Positions 1 through 12,024 of a stretch of DNA of 64,000 nucleotides are shown in pieces (the stretch's first letter is position 1; every line of letters starts with the position of its first letter). The stretch comes from Pholiota molesta (lineage: Eukaryota > Basidiomycota > Agaricomycetes > Agaricales > Strophariaceae), in NCBI GenBank assembly GCA_014925825.1, contig JACGCK010000019.1:186001-250000 (forward strand), read 5' to 3'. Below the pieces are notes generated by a model. It saw only the letters and a program-made list of their open reading frames with translations, was not told where the DNA came from and did no database searches. The position numbers were made by a program, and so were the translations under genes.

Positions 1-2337
1 CGCGGCATGCGCCGTGCCAGACGCCGGCCCGAGCGAGCTGAGCGGGCTGATGCTGCTGATGCTGAGGGACGCGCGCGACGGCTTGCGCGCGAGGCCCGGG
101 AGCGGGGCGGAGAGCGGGGCGGGGCCGGCGGCGGCGGAGCCCGATGGTCTTGATGTCGTCTGGGTGGAAGAGCCCCGCTTGATCGAGTTTTTCATCTGCT
201 CAGGATCCGTTCGTCAGTAATTCGTTCATTCTCGAAGGTCGATCCAGAGGAAGAGCACAGAGGGAGGCAACGATGTTGGATTATGGGTAGGAAACGCACC
301 TTGAAGTTAGCGACCTTCGCCTGCAGTAATTCTTCGTCTTCCTCCGATGCCATGTCGGAGTAGTCTTCTACAATGGGCTGGATCTCTGACGACGGAGGCT
401 GAGCGAGTGGGATGGTGTTAAGCCCTGGACTGCGAGTAGGCCGAATGGTCTGGCGTTATCCTCAATCTCATGCCGGTCATCTTCTGACGGTGTTCTCTCC
501 AGAGCTAAGCAACCAACAACGAAAAGAAAACCGCGAATGAGCAAGAGAAAAGAAACGCCACGGGAAGACGCACCTTGAAGCTTCGTAAATGAAATGCCCT
601 CCTCAAATCGTCGTCCCAGTTATCCGTCTGCTCCTCTGGCGGCTGCAGCGTAAAAGCCAGCGGCTGGATCTTCTCACGAGGTTGATGCCCGCCTTGCTGC
701 TGGGCGCGGGGCCGCTCTTCCACCCCGACGGACCCGCGGACGGACCACTGCCTATCGACGGCCACGACGTCGACTGCGGGATCTCCGAGGACCGGTGCTG
801 CGTCGGCGAGCTGGCCGCGCATATCTTGAAGGATGCTTCGAGGGTTAGACGGAGCTAACGGAGCGAAACAAAAAAAGGTTACAACGTTAAGTTTACCGTC
901 GTCACCCCACCGGCGTTAACGCCAAGTAACGACGCACATTTAAGAGCCTCGTTCCACTCCTGGACCTTCAAAACCGCCTCGTCGTAATTATAATTCGAGT
1001 TCCTCTTCTGCCCCCCGCCCGCCGCGCCATCCGCGCCGCTGGCCCTCTCGCCCGCAGCCGCACCGCCCGCGCGGTCTTTGCCGTCCGCCATCTGCCGGCG
1101 CGCGGACGCCATCCACGGGTGCTTGAGCAGCTTCCTGCCGGATATGCGCAGGTTGCAGTCTTTTTGGAAGCAGTGGTAGAGGAAGTCTTTGACGATCGGG
1201 GAGGCGCCTTCCGGGATGGGCGGGCAGTCGTCCTGGACGATCCGGAAGAGCGCGGGCATGGGATCGAGGGTGTGGTAGGGCGGATGGCCTTCGAGAAGTT
1301 CAATGACGACGCAGCCGACACTCCTGCGTTGATATTTGAATATGCGTTCAATTAGACATCTTATATCACTCACCATATGTCAGATGCAGTTGTGGCTCCA
1401 GATTGTTCAATAACCTCAGGAGCCACTATTTATTGGAGTTAGCCAGAGCTCCAAGAACATATTCAGCAGCAACGTACTCCAATATGGACTTCCTACAACA
1501 GCACCATCCTGCACACCGCCCGTCTTCGCCGCCACTCCAAAATCCGCGAGCTTGACCGTGCCATCTTTGTTGGTGAGGATGTTCGCGCCCTTGATGTCGC
1601 GGTGGATCACACCCTGGTCGTGGAGGTAGACGAGCCCTTCGAGCACCTGCGAAATGTACACGGCGACCAAGTTCTCGGGAAACTTGCCAAAGCGTTTGGA
1701 GATGTTGTGCAGGGAGCCGTTCTCGCAGAACCTGTACGCGCGTCGCGGGTCAGATTTATGAAAAGCGAACGGTGATGGACCATGACGTACTCTAGAATGA
1801 TGTATAGAAATTCTCGAGTCTTGACGAATCCCTTATATTTCACGATGTTGGGATGCTAAGAGAGAACATGGGTATACGATCGGAGCGTACAAGTTCGCGA
1901 AGCTCACATTAAGGTTCTTGAGGAGATCAATCTCGGACTACAGATTGAGATTATGAATATGTATTCAAAGAATGTAACGAGCGATCGCGCCGTAGTTCAT
2001 TGTGGCATGCCACTCACCATGATCTCTGGAAGCTCGCCCTTGGGTATATTGCTCAGCTGGATCTCCTTGACCGCAACAGTTTCTCCAGTCGCCCAATTCA
2101 ACGCCCCTGTTATAGTGCATAGCGATTCAACACGAGATGAAGCCCTAATCAAAAGAGCGCGCACGATAGACTTGACCGAAAGCTCCTTTCCCAAGACAGT
2201 CGCCCAGTTGCTACAATTCACAGCTCTCTGTGAATATTGGACTTGAATACGAGCAGAGAACTACATACATAGTCATTGAGCGACTTGGAACCGCCAGGCT
2301 TGGCCGCCGAGGTTGAATTCGGTCGCGAGGACGCCAT
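1..2337 (-). CDS. sepH: Septation-network Ser/Thr kinase, SepH/Cdc7/Cdc15 family (3' end beyond window)
   Basis: This is a protein kinase of the SepH (Aspergillus), Cdc7 (fission yeast) and Cdc15 (budding yeast) family, which signals from the spindle pole body to start septation and mitotic exit. The start ATG at 2337 opens a short S/P-rich leader, and an intron precedes the kinase core. Visible motifs, in order, are the Gly loop [17 protein letters not shown] (about 2215-2165), [14 protein letters not shown] (about 1600), [20 protein letters not shown] split by an intron at about 1435-1485, and then the family-typical [16 protein letters not shown] (about 980-930). The C-terminal half is a low-complexity linker with an acidic NWDDDF block (about 610), then a Ser-rich stretch open to the left edge. 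Frame is lost by apparent one-base deletions near 606 and 452, and probably once more between 640 and 830. Kinase identity is sure. The SepH assignment rests on the post-kinase region and overall similarity. Confidence 0.88.
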
Positions 2338-3829
2338 GGTTCCTTCCCCGGGTGTGGTTGCGGTTGGAAGTCGACTTTCCCTGTGGTTGACGTTGGCGCG
2401 GCGCAGTTACAGAACGGAGACAAGGGCAGGACAGAATAACGAGGCGGCAGCGGGGGGAAAGAAGGAAAAACGCGCTTTTAGTCGCGTCCTGCGCTGACCA
2501 CACGAGTGTGCATATGGGTGGCCCGTGAAGGTTTGGGGGCTTGTGGCCAGTTTGGCAACAGCCCCGCTCTGGCCGTCTCAGGCTCCCACCCTCCTCTTCC
2601 TCTCACCCCAGTCATCTGACGCCCTGCGAAGCTCTGCACCCGACGACGCTGTGGCGGCTCTGTGCATTGACTGCAGCGAATTCAGCGCAGCCGCCTCGGT
2701 CCCAATACCACCGTCGCCACACAGGGGACCCGTTTGATGCCCTTGGGACGAGGCACTTAGGCTAGCTTTCCACACAAGATTCTGGCCTGATACTGACATC
2801 GGCCTACTGGATAAGACGTCTGGTAAATTCCGTGTATGGAGGCCGTGCTGGCTAGCGAATCCAAAATAAGTGTGTCAGACGAGGAGCCGCTGCCAAAAGA
2901 AAATGACATCCCAATGACACAGAAAAAGGCTGTCACCTTCTCCTGACTCCTCCTGAATAATCTTACTGGCCTTGTCTTCGGAAGCGGTTGAGTTGCGCTT
3001 GTTTTAAGAACCTTTGCTATGCTATGCACTGTTACATCCATCTGCATTCTGAATCTATCAGTTAGACTGCTTCACCATAGTGTTGCCTCGATTCTAGCCT
3101 CGATTCTAGCCTTCGATTGTATTGACGTCTTTTATGGCTTCATGATTCCGCATCTTGTCAAGCTCAGGCGCACATCAAGCTCAAGTTCCAATCCACTGAG
3201 GACTGATCCGCATACTCTCCTCTGCGAACACGACCCTAAGTACTGTCGAGAAAGCACCATCGATTCATCAGGGTGTGATACACCGCCACAGTGCTCGTTC
3301 AATCATACTTGACTGGGTCAGTTCCAGATCCCCGCAAGATAGTCTATTTAGTCTGAGAGTAGCAATCGTATAGAATGATTCAACTGCAATCAGATCTACA
3401 GAGTCTAAGTACCAACGCACACAGTTCATCACATTTCAGACAGTTGGTCGGACGCGCTATGCTACTTACGAAATGCAGGAATGATGATGCGTCCATTGAA
3501 GATAAGATAAGAAATACATAAACTGTAACGGAGTCCAACGAGGAGAAAGTATAATCCAACTATTCGTAACAAGCGTCATTTGTATCATAGTCATAAGAAC
3601 AAAAAAGAATGTCAAAACACACCTTCAATAATAATTACAAGCACTCCGCGAAGATAACCAAAAAGCAAGCCGAGAAAAAATAAAATAGGCTTTAATATAG
3701 AACATAAGAGATGGGCGATGACAATGGGTAAATTCCGCAGCCGAATGCGCAAGGGGAAACCGAACCGACAGTATCCGAGAGATCGTAGAAATTTGGTTTC
3801 ATATATAGAGAAGCAGCCAGCCACTACGG
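2338..3829. other. Intergenic region, no gene seen
   Basis: About 1.5 kb lie between the kinase start and the syntaxin stop. It should hold the kinase promoter (GC-richer half, 2340-2760) and the syntaxin 3' UTR. Open frames here are short and show no family features. The only structure I see is a small tandem repeat at 3086-3109. Confidence 0.6.
3086..3118. repeat. Short tandem repeat
   Basis: Two exact copies of the 12-mer CCTCGATTCTAG stand side by side (3086-3109), followed by a degenerate partial third copy (CCTTCGATT). It is non-coding and of no assigned function. Confidence 0.7.
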
Positions 3830-5016
3830 TCATGCAAGAACCTAGAAAAGGGAAGGAGTCAGACATAGGGGAAATAAGTGAGATTTTAAACGCACAGCCA
3901 GCAGGACAATAGCCACGACAATGGCAAGTATGAGCATCAGACATGCCGCCCTCTTGCCAGCCCTTCGTTGGTATTCAGCTGCAGTCGTCAGTTCCTGCGA
4001 CGCAGATGACGTATCCACAGCAACAGACGAGATATTTAGCTCGATATTGTCTAAACGAACGCAAGAAATTAGCCATCGAAACAATGTCATCCAATTAACC
4101 TTGTGTCATGTTGCCCTCGGCGCCATGAGGCACGCCTGGGCACACAAGACAGAAATAAGGCTGGATCAGTAAAAATACGCACCAATCATGGATCCTTGCT
4201 GATTCACGAGGGTGCCCAAATCGTGGAATATCTCGGAAATTTGGTGCATGCCCGTCTCTATCTCTCGAATTTCGGCCTCTCGTTCTTGAATCAGCGATTC
4301 TTGGTACGCCAACTCATGAGGCGACAGTTGCGCCTGCAGGATCTGTGCTTGTCGCTGCTCCTGTACTGTGGCTCTGGCTCGTCGGGGTTTCTAGTGAGAG
4401 CGCACTCGTGTCAGACGCAAGGCGGATATCGTGCAAGTCAATCACGAACGGTGGGTGGTGCTGTTCGTCGTCTACAGCTAGTTTGACACCGGCTACTACT
4501 GTTCTTTGTTTTTCCACGCTACATGTTGGCTCTTTGGAATGCAACCAGGGACATTTGGAGATCGTGCGAGGTCTTCTGGAGTGCCGTCTTTTGGTGTGGC
4601 TAAATGAAGGAATAAATGAGATTTACTCCGGCTTAGGAGCGCATTCACGAATCTCACCAGCGACGCCTGCATTCCGACAACTTCTTCAAATCCTCCGACC
4701 CCGTTTCGCCATAGCGCGAGTCGTCTCAGTAAGATCATGTCTAGCCGCACCAACGAAAGAAGAGCACGAGTGAGCTGCGGGCGACGCGAAAGGAGTAATG
4801 GCACTTGCAGACTCTTCCTCAGCGACGCGGAGTCCTTCCCCGTGCCCAGCTGGTCGACCAGTTTCAGGATGCCCTGCACGTTGGCGTTCATCTTGAAGAC
4901 CTGCAGCGAGAGCGACGACTGCAGACTTTGAAACGCATTGTCCTCTTCGACTGCGGAGTCAGCGACGAGGACCGCGCGGGGTGGGCCTGGCCGGCTTCGA
5001 TATCTTGGAAACTCAT
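3830..5016 (-). CDS. PEP12: Qa-SNARE syntaxin, Pep12/syntaxin-7 type
   Basis: Endosomal or vacuolar target-membrane SNARE that forms the four-helix fusion complex. The start at 5016 gives MSFQDIEAGQAHPARSSS, followed by an N-terminal Habc-like helix (NAFQSLQSSLSLQVFKMN, about 4955-4900). The SNARE motif (about 4290-4040) contains YQESLIQEREAEIREIE and IFHDLGTLVNQQGSMIDNIE; the Q of NQQG is the ionic zero-layer glutamine. A single C-terminal membrane anchor (CLMLILAIVVAIVLLAV) ends the protein. The last codons, VLA and stop, lie past a final intron (about 3905-3845), so the stop is at 3830. There are several introns. Frame is lost at about 4950, at about 4690-4670 and near 4520, each consistent with small deletions. 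The class (Qa) is clear. Assignment to Pep12 rather than another endosomal syntaxin is an inference from the motif and linker sequence. Confidence 0.85.
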
Positions 5017-5734
5017 TGGTGTCGTGTATTTGCGCGGAGTCGGTGGAGACGCTGCGAAGGGAGGGGTGAAAGTAGGAGATAAACGAGGCGAAGAACAATT
5101 ACCGGACTGACCCCACAAGGCTAAGACCACGTGAAATCAAGTACGTCTGATTACGTACGCACAGTTGGCCTGGCATGGCTGAGTCACTCAACATCCACCA
5201 CCACCACCATCTGCACCATCCCAACACCATCCACAAATATTCATTCCGAATTCATTTCAAATTTATTCGGACCATGGGATTTTAGCCATGGATCTATGAC
5301 GCTCCTGTGAAAATAACTATGTATATTCAGCCCCAAGAACCCGACATTACAAACGTACGAGTCGCAGAACATGGTCCTCGCATGGTCCTCATTGGAAATA
5401 CGTTCACTGGCAGCTTGAAAGCTGATGACTCTCATCAGACCTCTTGATATACGCGGGACGCCTTGAATCGACGACAGGGCTACTGACGATTCTCTATCCC
5501 ACCTGTATTGTTCTATTTTTACTGCTCATATATTTTATCCATACCTTCGCTCCCATGTCCACATACTCATGCCCGCCGGTCCGCTGATGAACTCGGTTAA
5601 CGCTTCTTCGAGAATAACCCCACATTCTCCGCAAACGCGTATTTCTCTGCGGGCCGCCTGCTCAATGGTGATCATCCGGTGCCGACGTGGACAACGACAT
5701 AAATGCTCTGGCCATAACCCGCCTGGACCATCCC
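5017..5734. other. Divergent intergenic region
   Basis: About 720 bp separate the oppositely oriented syntaxin and pectin methylesterase genes. It contains a CAC/ACC-rich patch at about 5195-5235 and AT-rich sequence near 5510-5560. No coding sequence or clear TATA box was recognised. Confidence 0.5.
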
Positions 5735-7432
5735 ATGAAAATGGTTACCCGTTCACTCCTGTTCCTGGCACTAGCCAACTTGCTGCAAAGAGGCGGATGC
5801 CTTTCGCCTGAATTTGTTGCCTGCCAAGTGCAGAAGCCTTTCGGAATCTCGCCGCTCCTGGGATGCCCTGCTGGAACAATATTCGTCTCCCAGGATGTAA
5901 ACGACAAGCATGCCCGCTTTCATAGCGTACAGGATGCCGTTCTGTCACTGTATGTTCAACGATTCTCAGAAGTTCCGACCTTTCATTTTTACACAATGTC
6001 TACAGGCCGGAATTAGGAAGCGCGACAATTCTGATTGCTGAAGGAGAGTATCAAGAAACCGTGAACGTAACAAGGAAAGGTCCCCTCACGATGCTGGTAT
6101 GCTGGCCATGATGTCATACTGTCTATAGCAACCAATTATTCTGTTCCAGGGCCAATTACCACTCTCCTCTCTGAAATCTATCGACCAACCATTCGCTAAC
6201 AGGTCTGATGTGCCCCTCAAGCAGAATCTCGTTAAAATTTGGAACAACCAATTCGTTCAGACTGGCTTTGATGATGCAACATCTGCTGTATTACTCGTCG
6301 CTCCCTCCTTCAACGCCTCTTTGATCGGTGCAGGACCCACTGGCGCCCCACTCCAGCCATTATTCGGTAACGTCGACTTCAAAGCGTATAACATCGACTT
6401 CGAAAACAGAGCAGTGAGCTTTGTCATTCCGCTTTCGAAATGAGTTTATTCCTGACATCATAAAAGGCAAATTTCTCCATCTCCAAGCGCTTGTCACAGA
6501 TATATCCTATGCAAACGCGTCATTTTACGGGTGTTCCTTGCAAGCTACCAGACACCTGGTATACTGGCCGAAATGGCAGCACCTACGTCGTCGACAGCAT
6601 CATATATGGACAGACCGATTGTGCGTACACTTATATTTCTTCTGCGCGAGTTCTGACTTAATAAACAAATATCGTAGACCTATTCGGATTTGGTACAGCG
6701 TAAGCAGCTTCGCCGAGAATCCTGTACCTCTGACTTAATAACGCGCGATACAGGTGGTTCCAAAATGTCGTTCTCGCAAATCGAGCATGCGGCGGCGGAT
6801 TAGTAGCTTGGAAAGGAACAAACCTGACCGATGCTCCTGGGAACCGCTACGGGGCTTACATCGCTGATTCGAGCATAATCAGGGTATGTCTCTGACCAGC
6901 AAACTTTACACGGCCGCTAAAGCTTGCGATCAGTCTCCAGATGCTAATGCTACAACAATCACACCGGGAAATGTTTCTTAGGTATGGAGGCTCCAGAACA
7001 AGGTCCTGAAAAGACACTAAAAGCTGACTGCGATATCCCCGCCCAGGTCGCCCATGGAACGACTTGGCAACGACCGTGTATCTGCGCACTTCATGGACTC
7101 AACCATCGAACCCGTGGGTTGGACTCCTTTCTCTAGCGCTAGGTAATCCGCATCTCTTCAAGTCCTGCTACAGAGGAAGTAACAGAATTGAAACCTCTCT
7201 AGGCCTGTTATCATGAACACTACTTTCTACGCGGAATATGATTCAACTGGTAAATAGAGACTACATCATCCAAACAATCGTCTCTCACTTATTTGCACTG
7301 TAGGTCCAGGTGGAAACACGTCTCAGCGTATTCCTCTCGAACATATCCTTACACGGAGGAGGCGAAGGACTTCACGATCGACAAAGTCTTCCTCGAACCC
7401 CCAAATGGATCGACAGGACATATCTGTTCTGA
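5735..7432 (+). CDS. Pectin methylesterase (carbohydrate esterase family 8), secreted
   Basis: Hydrolyses methyl esters of homogalacturonan, giving demethylated pectin and methanol outside the cell. The start at 5735 gives a signal peptide (MKMVTRSLLFLALANLL). The beta-helix follows in about nine exons separated by introns of about 50-65 nt. Catalytic landmarks seen are FASYQDTWYT in broken frame at about 6536-6570, DYLFGFGTAWFQN at about 6607-6775 (the conserved Asp of the D-[FY]-x-F-G motif, split by two introns), and LGRPWND at about 6978-7060 with its conserved Arg. The protein ends with the family-typical TYLF just before the stop at 7432. One-base deletions interrupt the frame at about 6493, 6540, 6557, 6973, 7354 and 7404, so no single ORF spans the active site. 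With those breaks ignored, length and domain order match a complete family member. Confidence 0.9.
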
Positions 7433-7628
7433 ACCCTGTGTCGTGATAGTGGTCGGAGACCATGGATGTAGATATACACATAAGAGCACGCTATGTACAT
7501 GTTACAACTGCTTGGAGGGAAAACGATCAAAGGAATGCGAAATCAAAGAAGGGCGCCAAGTATAAATATACGTATGGAAATCAAAAGATGCGAAGCTATG
7601 CGAAGTCGTAGGTCCAAGAGCCCCGAGG

Positions 7629-9001
7629 TTACGTGCTATCTCGCGTGGTCTCTTTGGGTCGGTACTTCACAATCCAAGGATGCTTCTGGACCTCAGTGAG
7701 TGGGAGACGTTTTTGAGGGTCGTAGCGGAGTAACTGCGATGAAAATATCAGCATTGCTACGTCTTCGGCACAAGTGACAACAACATACTCTGGTAATCAG
7801 GTCCTTGACCTCTTCTGACAAGCGGACATCCTTGTCTTCAAACTTCAGGTCAACCTTGGCGATTCGGCGGTATGTGTCTGATGTATTTTGTAAGTGTACT
7901 ATACAGTGAAAATGGATCGAAGGAACTTACTGTTGACACTATTCCTGTCTTCGAATGGCGGGAATCCGCAAACAAATTCATAGGTCAGAACACCAAGCGC
8001 CCAGTAGTCGACTTTCTCGTTATGTTCCTTTCCCTCGACCATCTCTGGCGGGAGGTAGTCAAGCGTTCCACAGAGTGTCATCCTCCTGTTTCCAGGAGCA
8101 TGAACACTCCATCCGAAATCGCCAATCTTCAGCTCTCCATTGATTCCAATAGCAAGTTCTCTGGCTTGATGTCGCGGTGAATAACGTGCTTACTATGCAA
8201 ATAGCTCAGAGCGTCCGCCATTTGATCATATACCGGAGCTACGCCTCTCGGAGAAGCGGTGGTATTTAGACAGCTGCTTGTACAGTTCGCCCTTGCCGGC
8301 GAATTCGAGCATGAGGAAGATGCGTTTCTCGTCGTGGAAGTACCCATAGAGGCGGAGGACGTTTGGGTGGCGGAGGTTCTGTTGGATTTCAATTTCGCGG
8401 CGGATTTGCTTCTCGACTTTGGATTGGACGATTTCCGATTTGTAGAGCGTCTTCAAAGCGACGATGTACTTGGGCTCGGCTTTCGTGCGAACCATGTACA
8501 CGCGACCGAATTTCCTTTGCCTAAGGGTCGCCCATGTCAAAATCATGAAGAGTCCATTCGCGCGTTGGTGATCGTCTATATTTGCATGAGCATTTTCTAG
8601 AAAAGGAGATGCAGCGACGTACTTTGAAACACTGGAATCGAGAGCTAAATCTTCTGCAGCTTCCCGTAGACTCGTTCTCCTCGTTTTCATTATCAAGTTC
8701 AAGACCTCCGTCATATTTCCAATATCAATGGAAGGTTGAGCGGCATGTCCAGGCCCGATGAGGTTGATGGGTGATTAGCGTGGGTAGGGTTTCGCAGAGA
8801 AGAGGGGTTCGCTGGTTTATTAGATGTATTCGCAAAGGGGTTGGGGCCGCATATTTGTGAGAGCTTCGCGACGCTCGAGTTCGGTGGCGCTGGTTGTTTC
8901 GTGGATGTTGCTCTGATTGAGGAACCACTCGCTGGAGTGGGCTTCTTGTTGGAAATTTCCATTGCAGCAATCTGCCGCGTTACAGATCCGACGGAAGTCA
9001 T
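7629..9001 (-). CDS. IPL1: Aurora kinase (Ipl1/Ark1), mitotic Ser/Thr kinase
   Basis: Aurora is the catalytic subunit of the chromosomal passenger complex, controlling kinetochore attachment and cytokinesis. The start at 9001 begins an N-terminal extension rich in Ser, Pro and Asn (about 100 residues). The kinase domain shows [20 protein letters not shown] (VALK lysine nearby), [26 protein letters not shown] and the activation segment [17 protein letters not shown], whose RxT is the usual activating threonine. [19 protein letters not shown] and [12 protein letters not shown] complete the C-lobe. An intron with canonical ends lies at about 7877-7930, and another at about 7720-7775. The Gly loop LGKGKFGRV is interrupted by deletions near 8505-8525, and others occur near 8155 and 7640. 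The stop used here (7629) depends on the last of these; a frameshifted reading would run a little further. There is only one Aurora in most fungi, so this is probably essential. Confidence 0.93.
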
Positions 9002-10530
9002 TATCGTTGGTGGTAGTGAGTAAAGGGGTAGGTGTCCAAAGTCCGAGAGGCGTTTTCGTATCTATCAATTCAACTATCCGAAGATCCAAGTCAGCAAAGG
9101 CAACAACATAAACCAGCATTGCACTGACATGAAATGGGTGTCCACGGAATCGTCGCTGAAAGCTTGATATACTCTTTTGAGAACGTATTGTAGAAGTAAT
9201 ATATAAGTCACATACCTAATCCAAGTAGAGAGCGTTCTAGTTGGAAGACTAGATGTGCTGGCGGCAACCAACGTTGACGTTGAAGAACAACAGTCGACGG
9301 AGAGAGCGATCGAGCGAGGCGCGGAAGTTGAACATCGCGGTCACATGATCGCGCGACCATTCATTTAATCACGGATCGGAGTTGGCCGATCATTGGTGCA
9401 GTGATTTTACGTGCAGTTGACACCAGTAATCAGCCAGTACTTAACCTCATCCCTTGACCTGCAGAGCATCCAAAGATGAAGCAGACCCTTTCCAATATTT
9501 TTATGCTATTACTCTTCTTTTTGTTGTTGCCTGGCTTGAGAAGACGTAACATGACCTGCTCACATCCAACGTTTCTTCATGTTTTGCGGACGGGACATCT
9601 CGTAATCGTCCCTTCTGGGCTGATGTATAGATAGGTGTTCGCAAGCAAGTGCACCAGGACTCGGCATCATGCATTTATACAGCATAATAATCAATGAGGG
9701 GAAGGTTTGAGATGTTATGAACTTGAACGTCCTCTGCGGACGCCACGAGCGGCCGGAGCACGTAGACTGATCTGAAGAGTCTAACCTGCAACCTAGCCCT
9801 AGGAGCCTAGGGTGAGCCACGGACACCACAGACTTGGTCTATTAATAATATGAGGGGAGGAAAGTAGACCAAAAACAATCGATGCATCGGGAGCACTAGT
9901 TAGCCGGCAGCCGTTGACCTTTTCAAATGATTCGCCATTCCAGAATCGCGTGCGTATATGGCGCTTAATCCTGGAGAGGAAAGCGCAGAAAAGAGGTGAG
10001 GGGTGGTTAGCAAAGTAAGCGAGTTCAATTCCTTTCTCATAGACTCTAAGATTCATACAACGGATGACTTAGGGAAAGTCTCGAGATGAGACGGCGTGAG
10101 TACGAGACATTGAGAGTAAAACGTGGGGTGAAATTCGCTGTCTCTACGTAGCTAGTACACAGATTTTATAACTGAACTTTCAGAGTAAAATCCTGCCTTG
10201 AGAAAGAGAGAAAATACGAAGGAAGAGAAAGCATTCGAAAAGGGGACTCAAGAATTTGAAATCTAAATTACCTTAATTGGGAATCGCCGGCGCTTGTCGT
10301 GTCTATTAATAAACCAGAGTGGAATAGCAACTAAAGACATTTTGTGTCGCATCTGAAATTCGCTCCACCGTCCTGGCTGGTCATCGTCGGTTCATGTCTA
10401 TTGGCGGAACGGATGTTCCACAATTCTATCTATGCAGCCAAGGTAAAAAAAGGCGGGAAGAGCTTGGCGGTTGTCCCTCACCAACGCATCTCCACTTGCA
10501 GCTTTCAATCCTAACTCATCAGATAGTATT
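9002..10530. other. Divergent intergenic region between Aurora and formate dehydrogenase
   Basis: About 1.5 kb hold both promoters. Minus-strand frames at 9074-9271 and 9799-10056 have no recognisable domain and lack support from neighbouring exons. Nothing else was recognised. Confidence 0.5.
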
Positions 10531-12024
10531 ATGAAGGTGATTGATTATCGCCTATGGCTGTGAGTTATGTGTTTAATAACGTCATCACTAGGTCCTCGCA
10601 ATCCTCTACGAAGGTGGCCCGGCTGCTCAACAGGAATCCCGTCTCCTCGGTACCGTTGAGAACCAGGTGTGTTTATCTGAAAATGCTGGCATTTTACTCT
10701 GACATCTTTTACCTTTCAGCTTGGCCTCAAGGATGGCTCAAGTCTCAAGGTCATGAATTTATTGGTGAATATAAAGATACATGGTCCGCATCGAGATACT
10801 TGGGCTAATATCGAATCATAGTTTCAAGTAGCAAAGAAGGCCCCGACAGTGTTTTCCAAAAGGAGCTCCCTGATGTCTGTATCTCCGTCCTTCATACGAG
10901 TGAAATTGGTACTAATATTTCTTAGACTGATGTTCTCATCACCACTCCTTTCCACCCTGGGTGAGTTTATTCGAGTTGCTCCGTGTTGATCCTGTTTTCG
11001 AATTGAGTACAGTTACTTGACCCCCGAACTCTTCGAGAAGGCCAAGAACCTCAAAATTGCGTCACCGCTGGTGTTGGCTCTGACCATATCGACCTTAATT
11101 CCGCTATCAAACGCGGAATCCCAGTTCTCGAAGTATCTGGATCCAATGTCGTCTCCGTTGCTGAGCACGCCGTCATGACCATGCTGATCTTAGTGAAGAA
11201 TTTCCTTCCCGCTCATGAGGTATTCGAGCTGTCATATCATGGTTGGTTAAACCCTTACCATTTTATGCAGATGATCGAGCGTGGTGAATGGCAGGTCTCT
11301 CAGGTTGCCAGGAGCGCCTTTGATTGGAGGGCAAGGTTGTCGGCACCATTGGAGCTGGTCGCATTGGATTCCGTATCCTTCAGCGTGTGTTGCCCTTCAA
11401 CGTCAAGGAAAACCTCTACTATGACTATGTGGAGCTTAAACCAGGTAAACCTATTAAAATTAATTTCAACGTCTTTGCTGACTCCTTCGCTATGATAGAA
11501 CTCGCTGCAGAGGTAAAGGCCCGCCGCGTCGAGGACCTAAAGGACTTCGTCTCTCAATGTGATATCGTGACAATCAACTGCCCATTGCACGAGCAAACCA
11601 AGGGCCTCGTCAACGCCGAGCTCTTGAAACACTTCAAGAAGGGTGCTGGCTCGTTAACACTGCTCGTGGTGCTATCTGCGACAAGGATGCTGTTGCTGCT
11701 GCCCTCGCTAGCGGCCAGCTTAATGGCTATGGCGGTATGTACCTTCCTACATGGTGACCAACTTGACTCAATCAACTTTGCTGTAGGTGATGTCTGGGAT
11801 AAGCAGCCCGCTCCCAAGGAACACATCTGGCGTACCATGAAGAACCCCCTTGGCGCTGGAAACGCAATGGTGCCTCATTACTCTGGAACCTCACTCGACG
11901 CTCAAAAACGCTATGCCGACGGCACCCGGAAAATTCTTGAGAACTTCTTCGCTGGTAAGCCCAGGACGAGCAGAACATCATTGTTGGACCTGGCGGGTAC
12001 AAGTCGAAGGCTTATGGCAAATGA
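10531..12024 (+). CDS. FDH1: NAD-dependent formate dehydrogenase
   Basis: Oxidises formate to CO2 with reduction of NAD+; in fungi it removes formate from methanol, oxalate or one-carbon metabolism. The first exon is only ATG AAG, followed by an intron to about 10590. Recognised blocks are ILYEGGPAAQQESRLLGTVE, LITTPFHPGYLTPELFEKAK, ITVAEHAVM-type substrate residues (here SVAEHAVMTMLILVKNF), the NAD-binding GTIGAGRIGFRILQR (Rossmann GxGxxG), CDIVTINCPLHEQTKGL and VPHYSGTSLDAQKRYADGTR with the catalytic His of the HYSGT motif. The stop at 12024 follows GYKSKAYGK. Introns are short and canonical. Frame slips at about 10733, 11064, 11328, 11650 and 11960 all fit loss of one base. It lies on the same strand as the pectin methylesterase upstream, with Aurora between them on the other strand. 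Confidence 0.95.

Noticed and set aside
9074..10056. Two minus-strand frames (9074-9271 and 9799-10056) as extra genes
   Set aside because: Short, without conserved features, and within the promoter area of Aurora and FDH.
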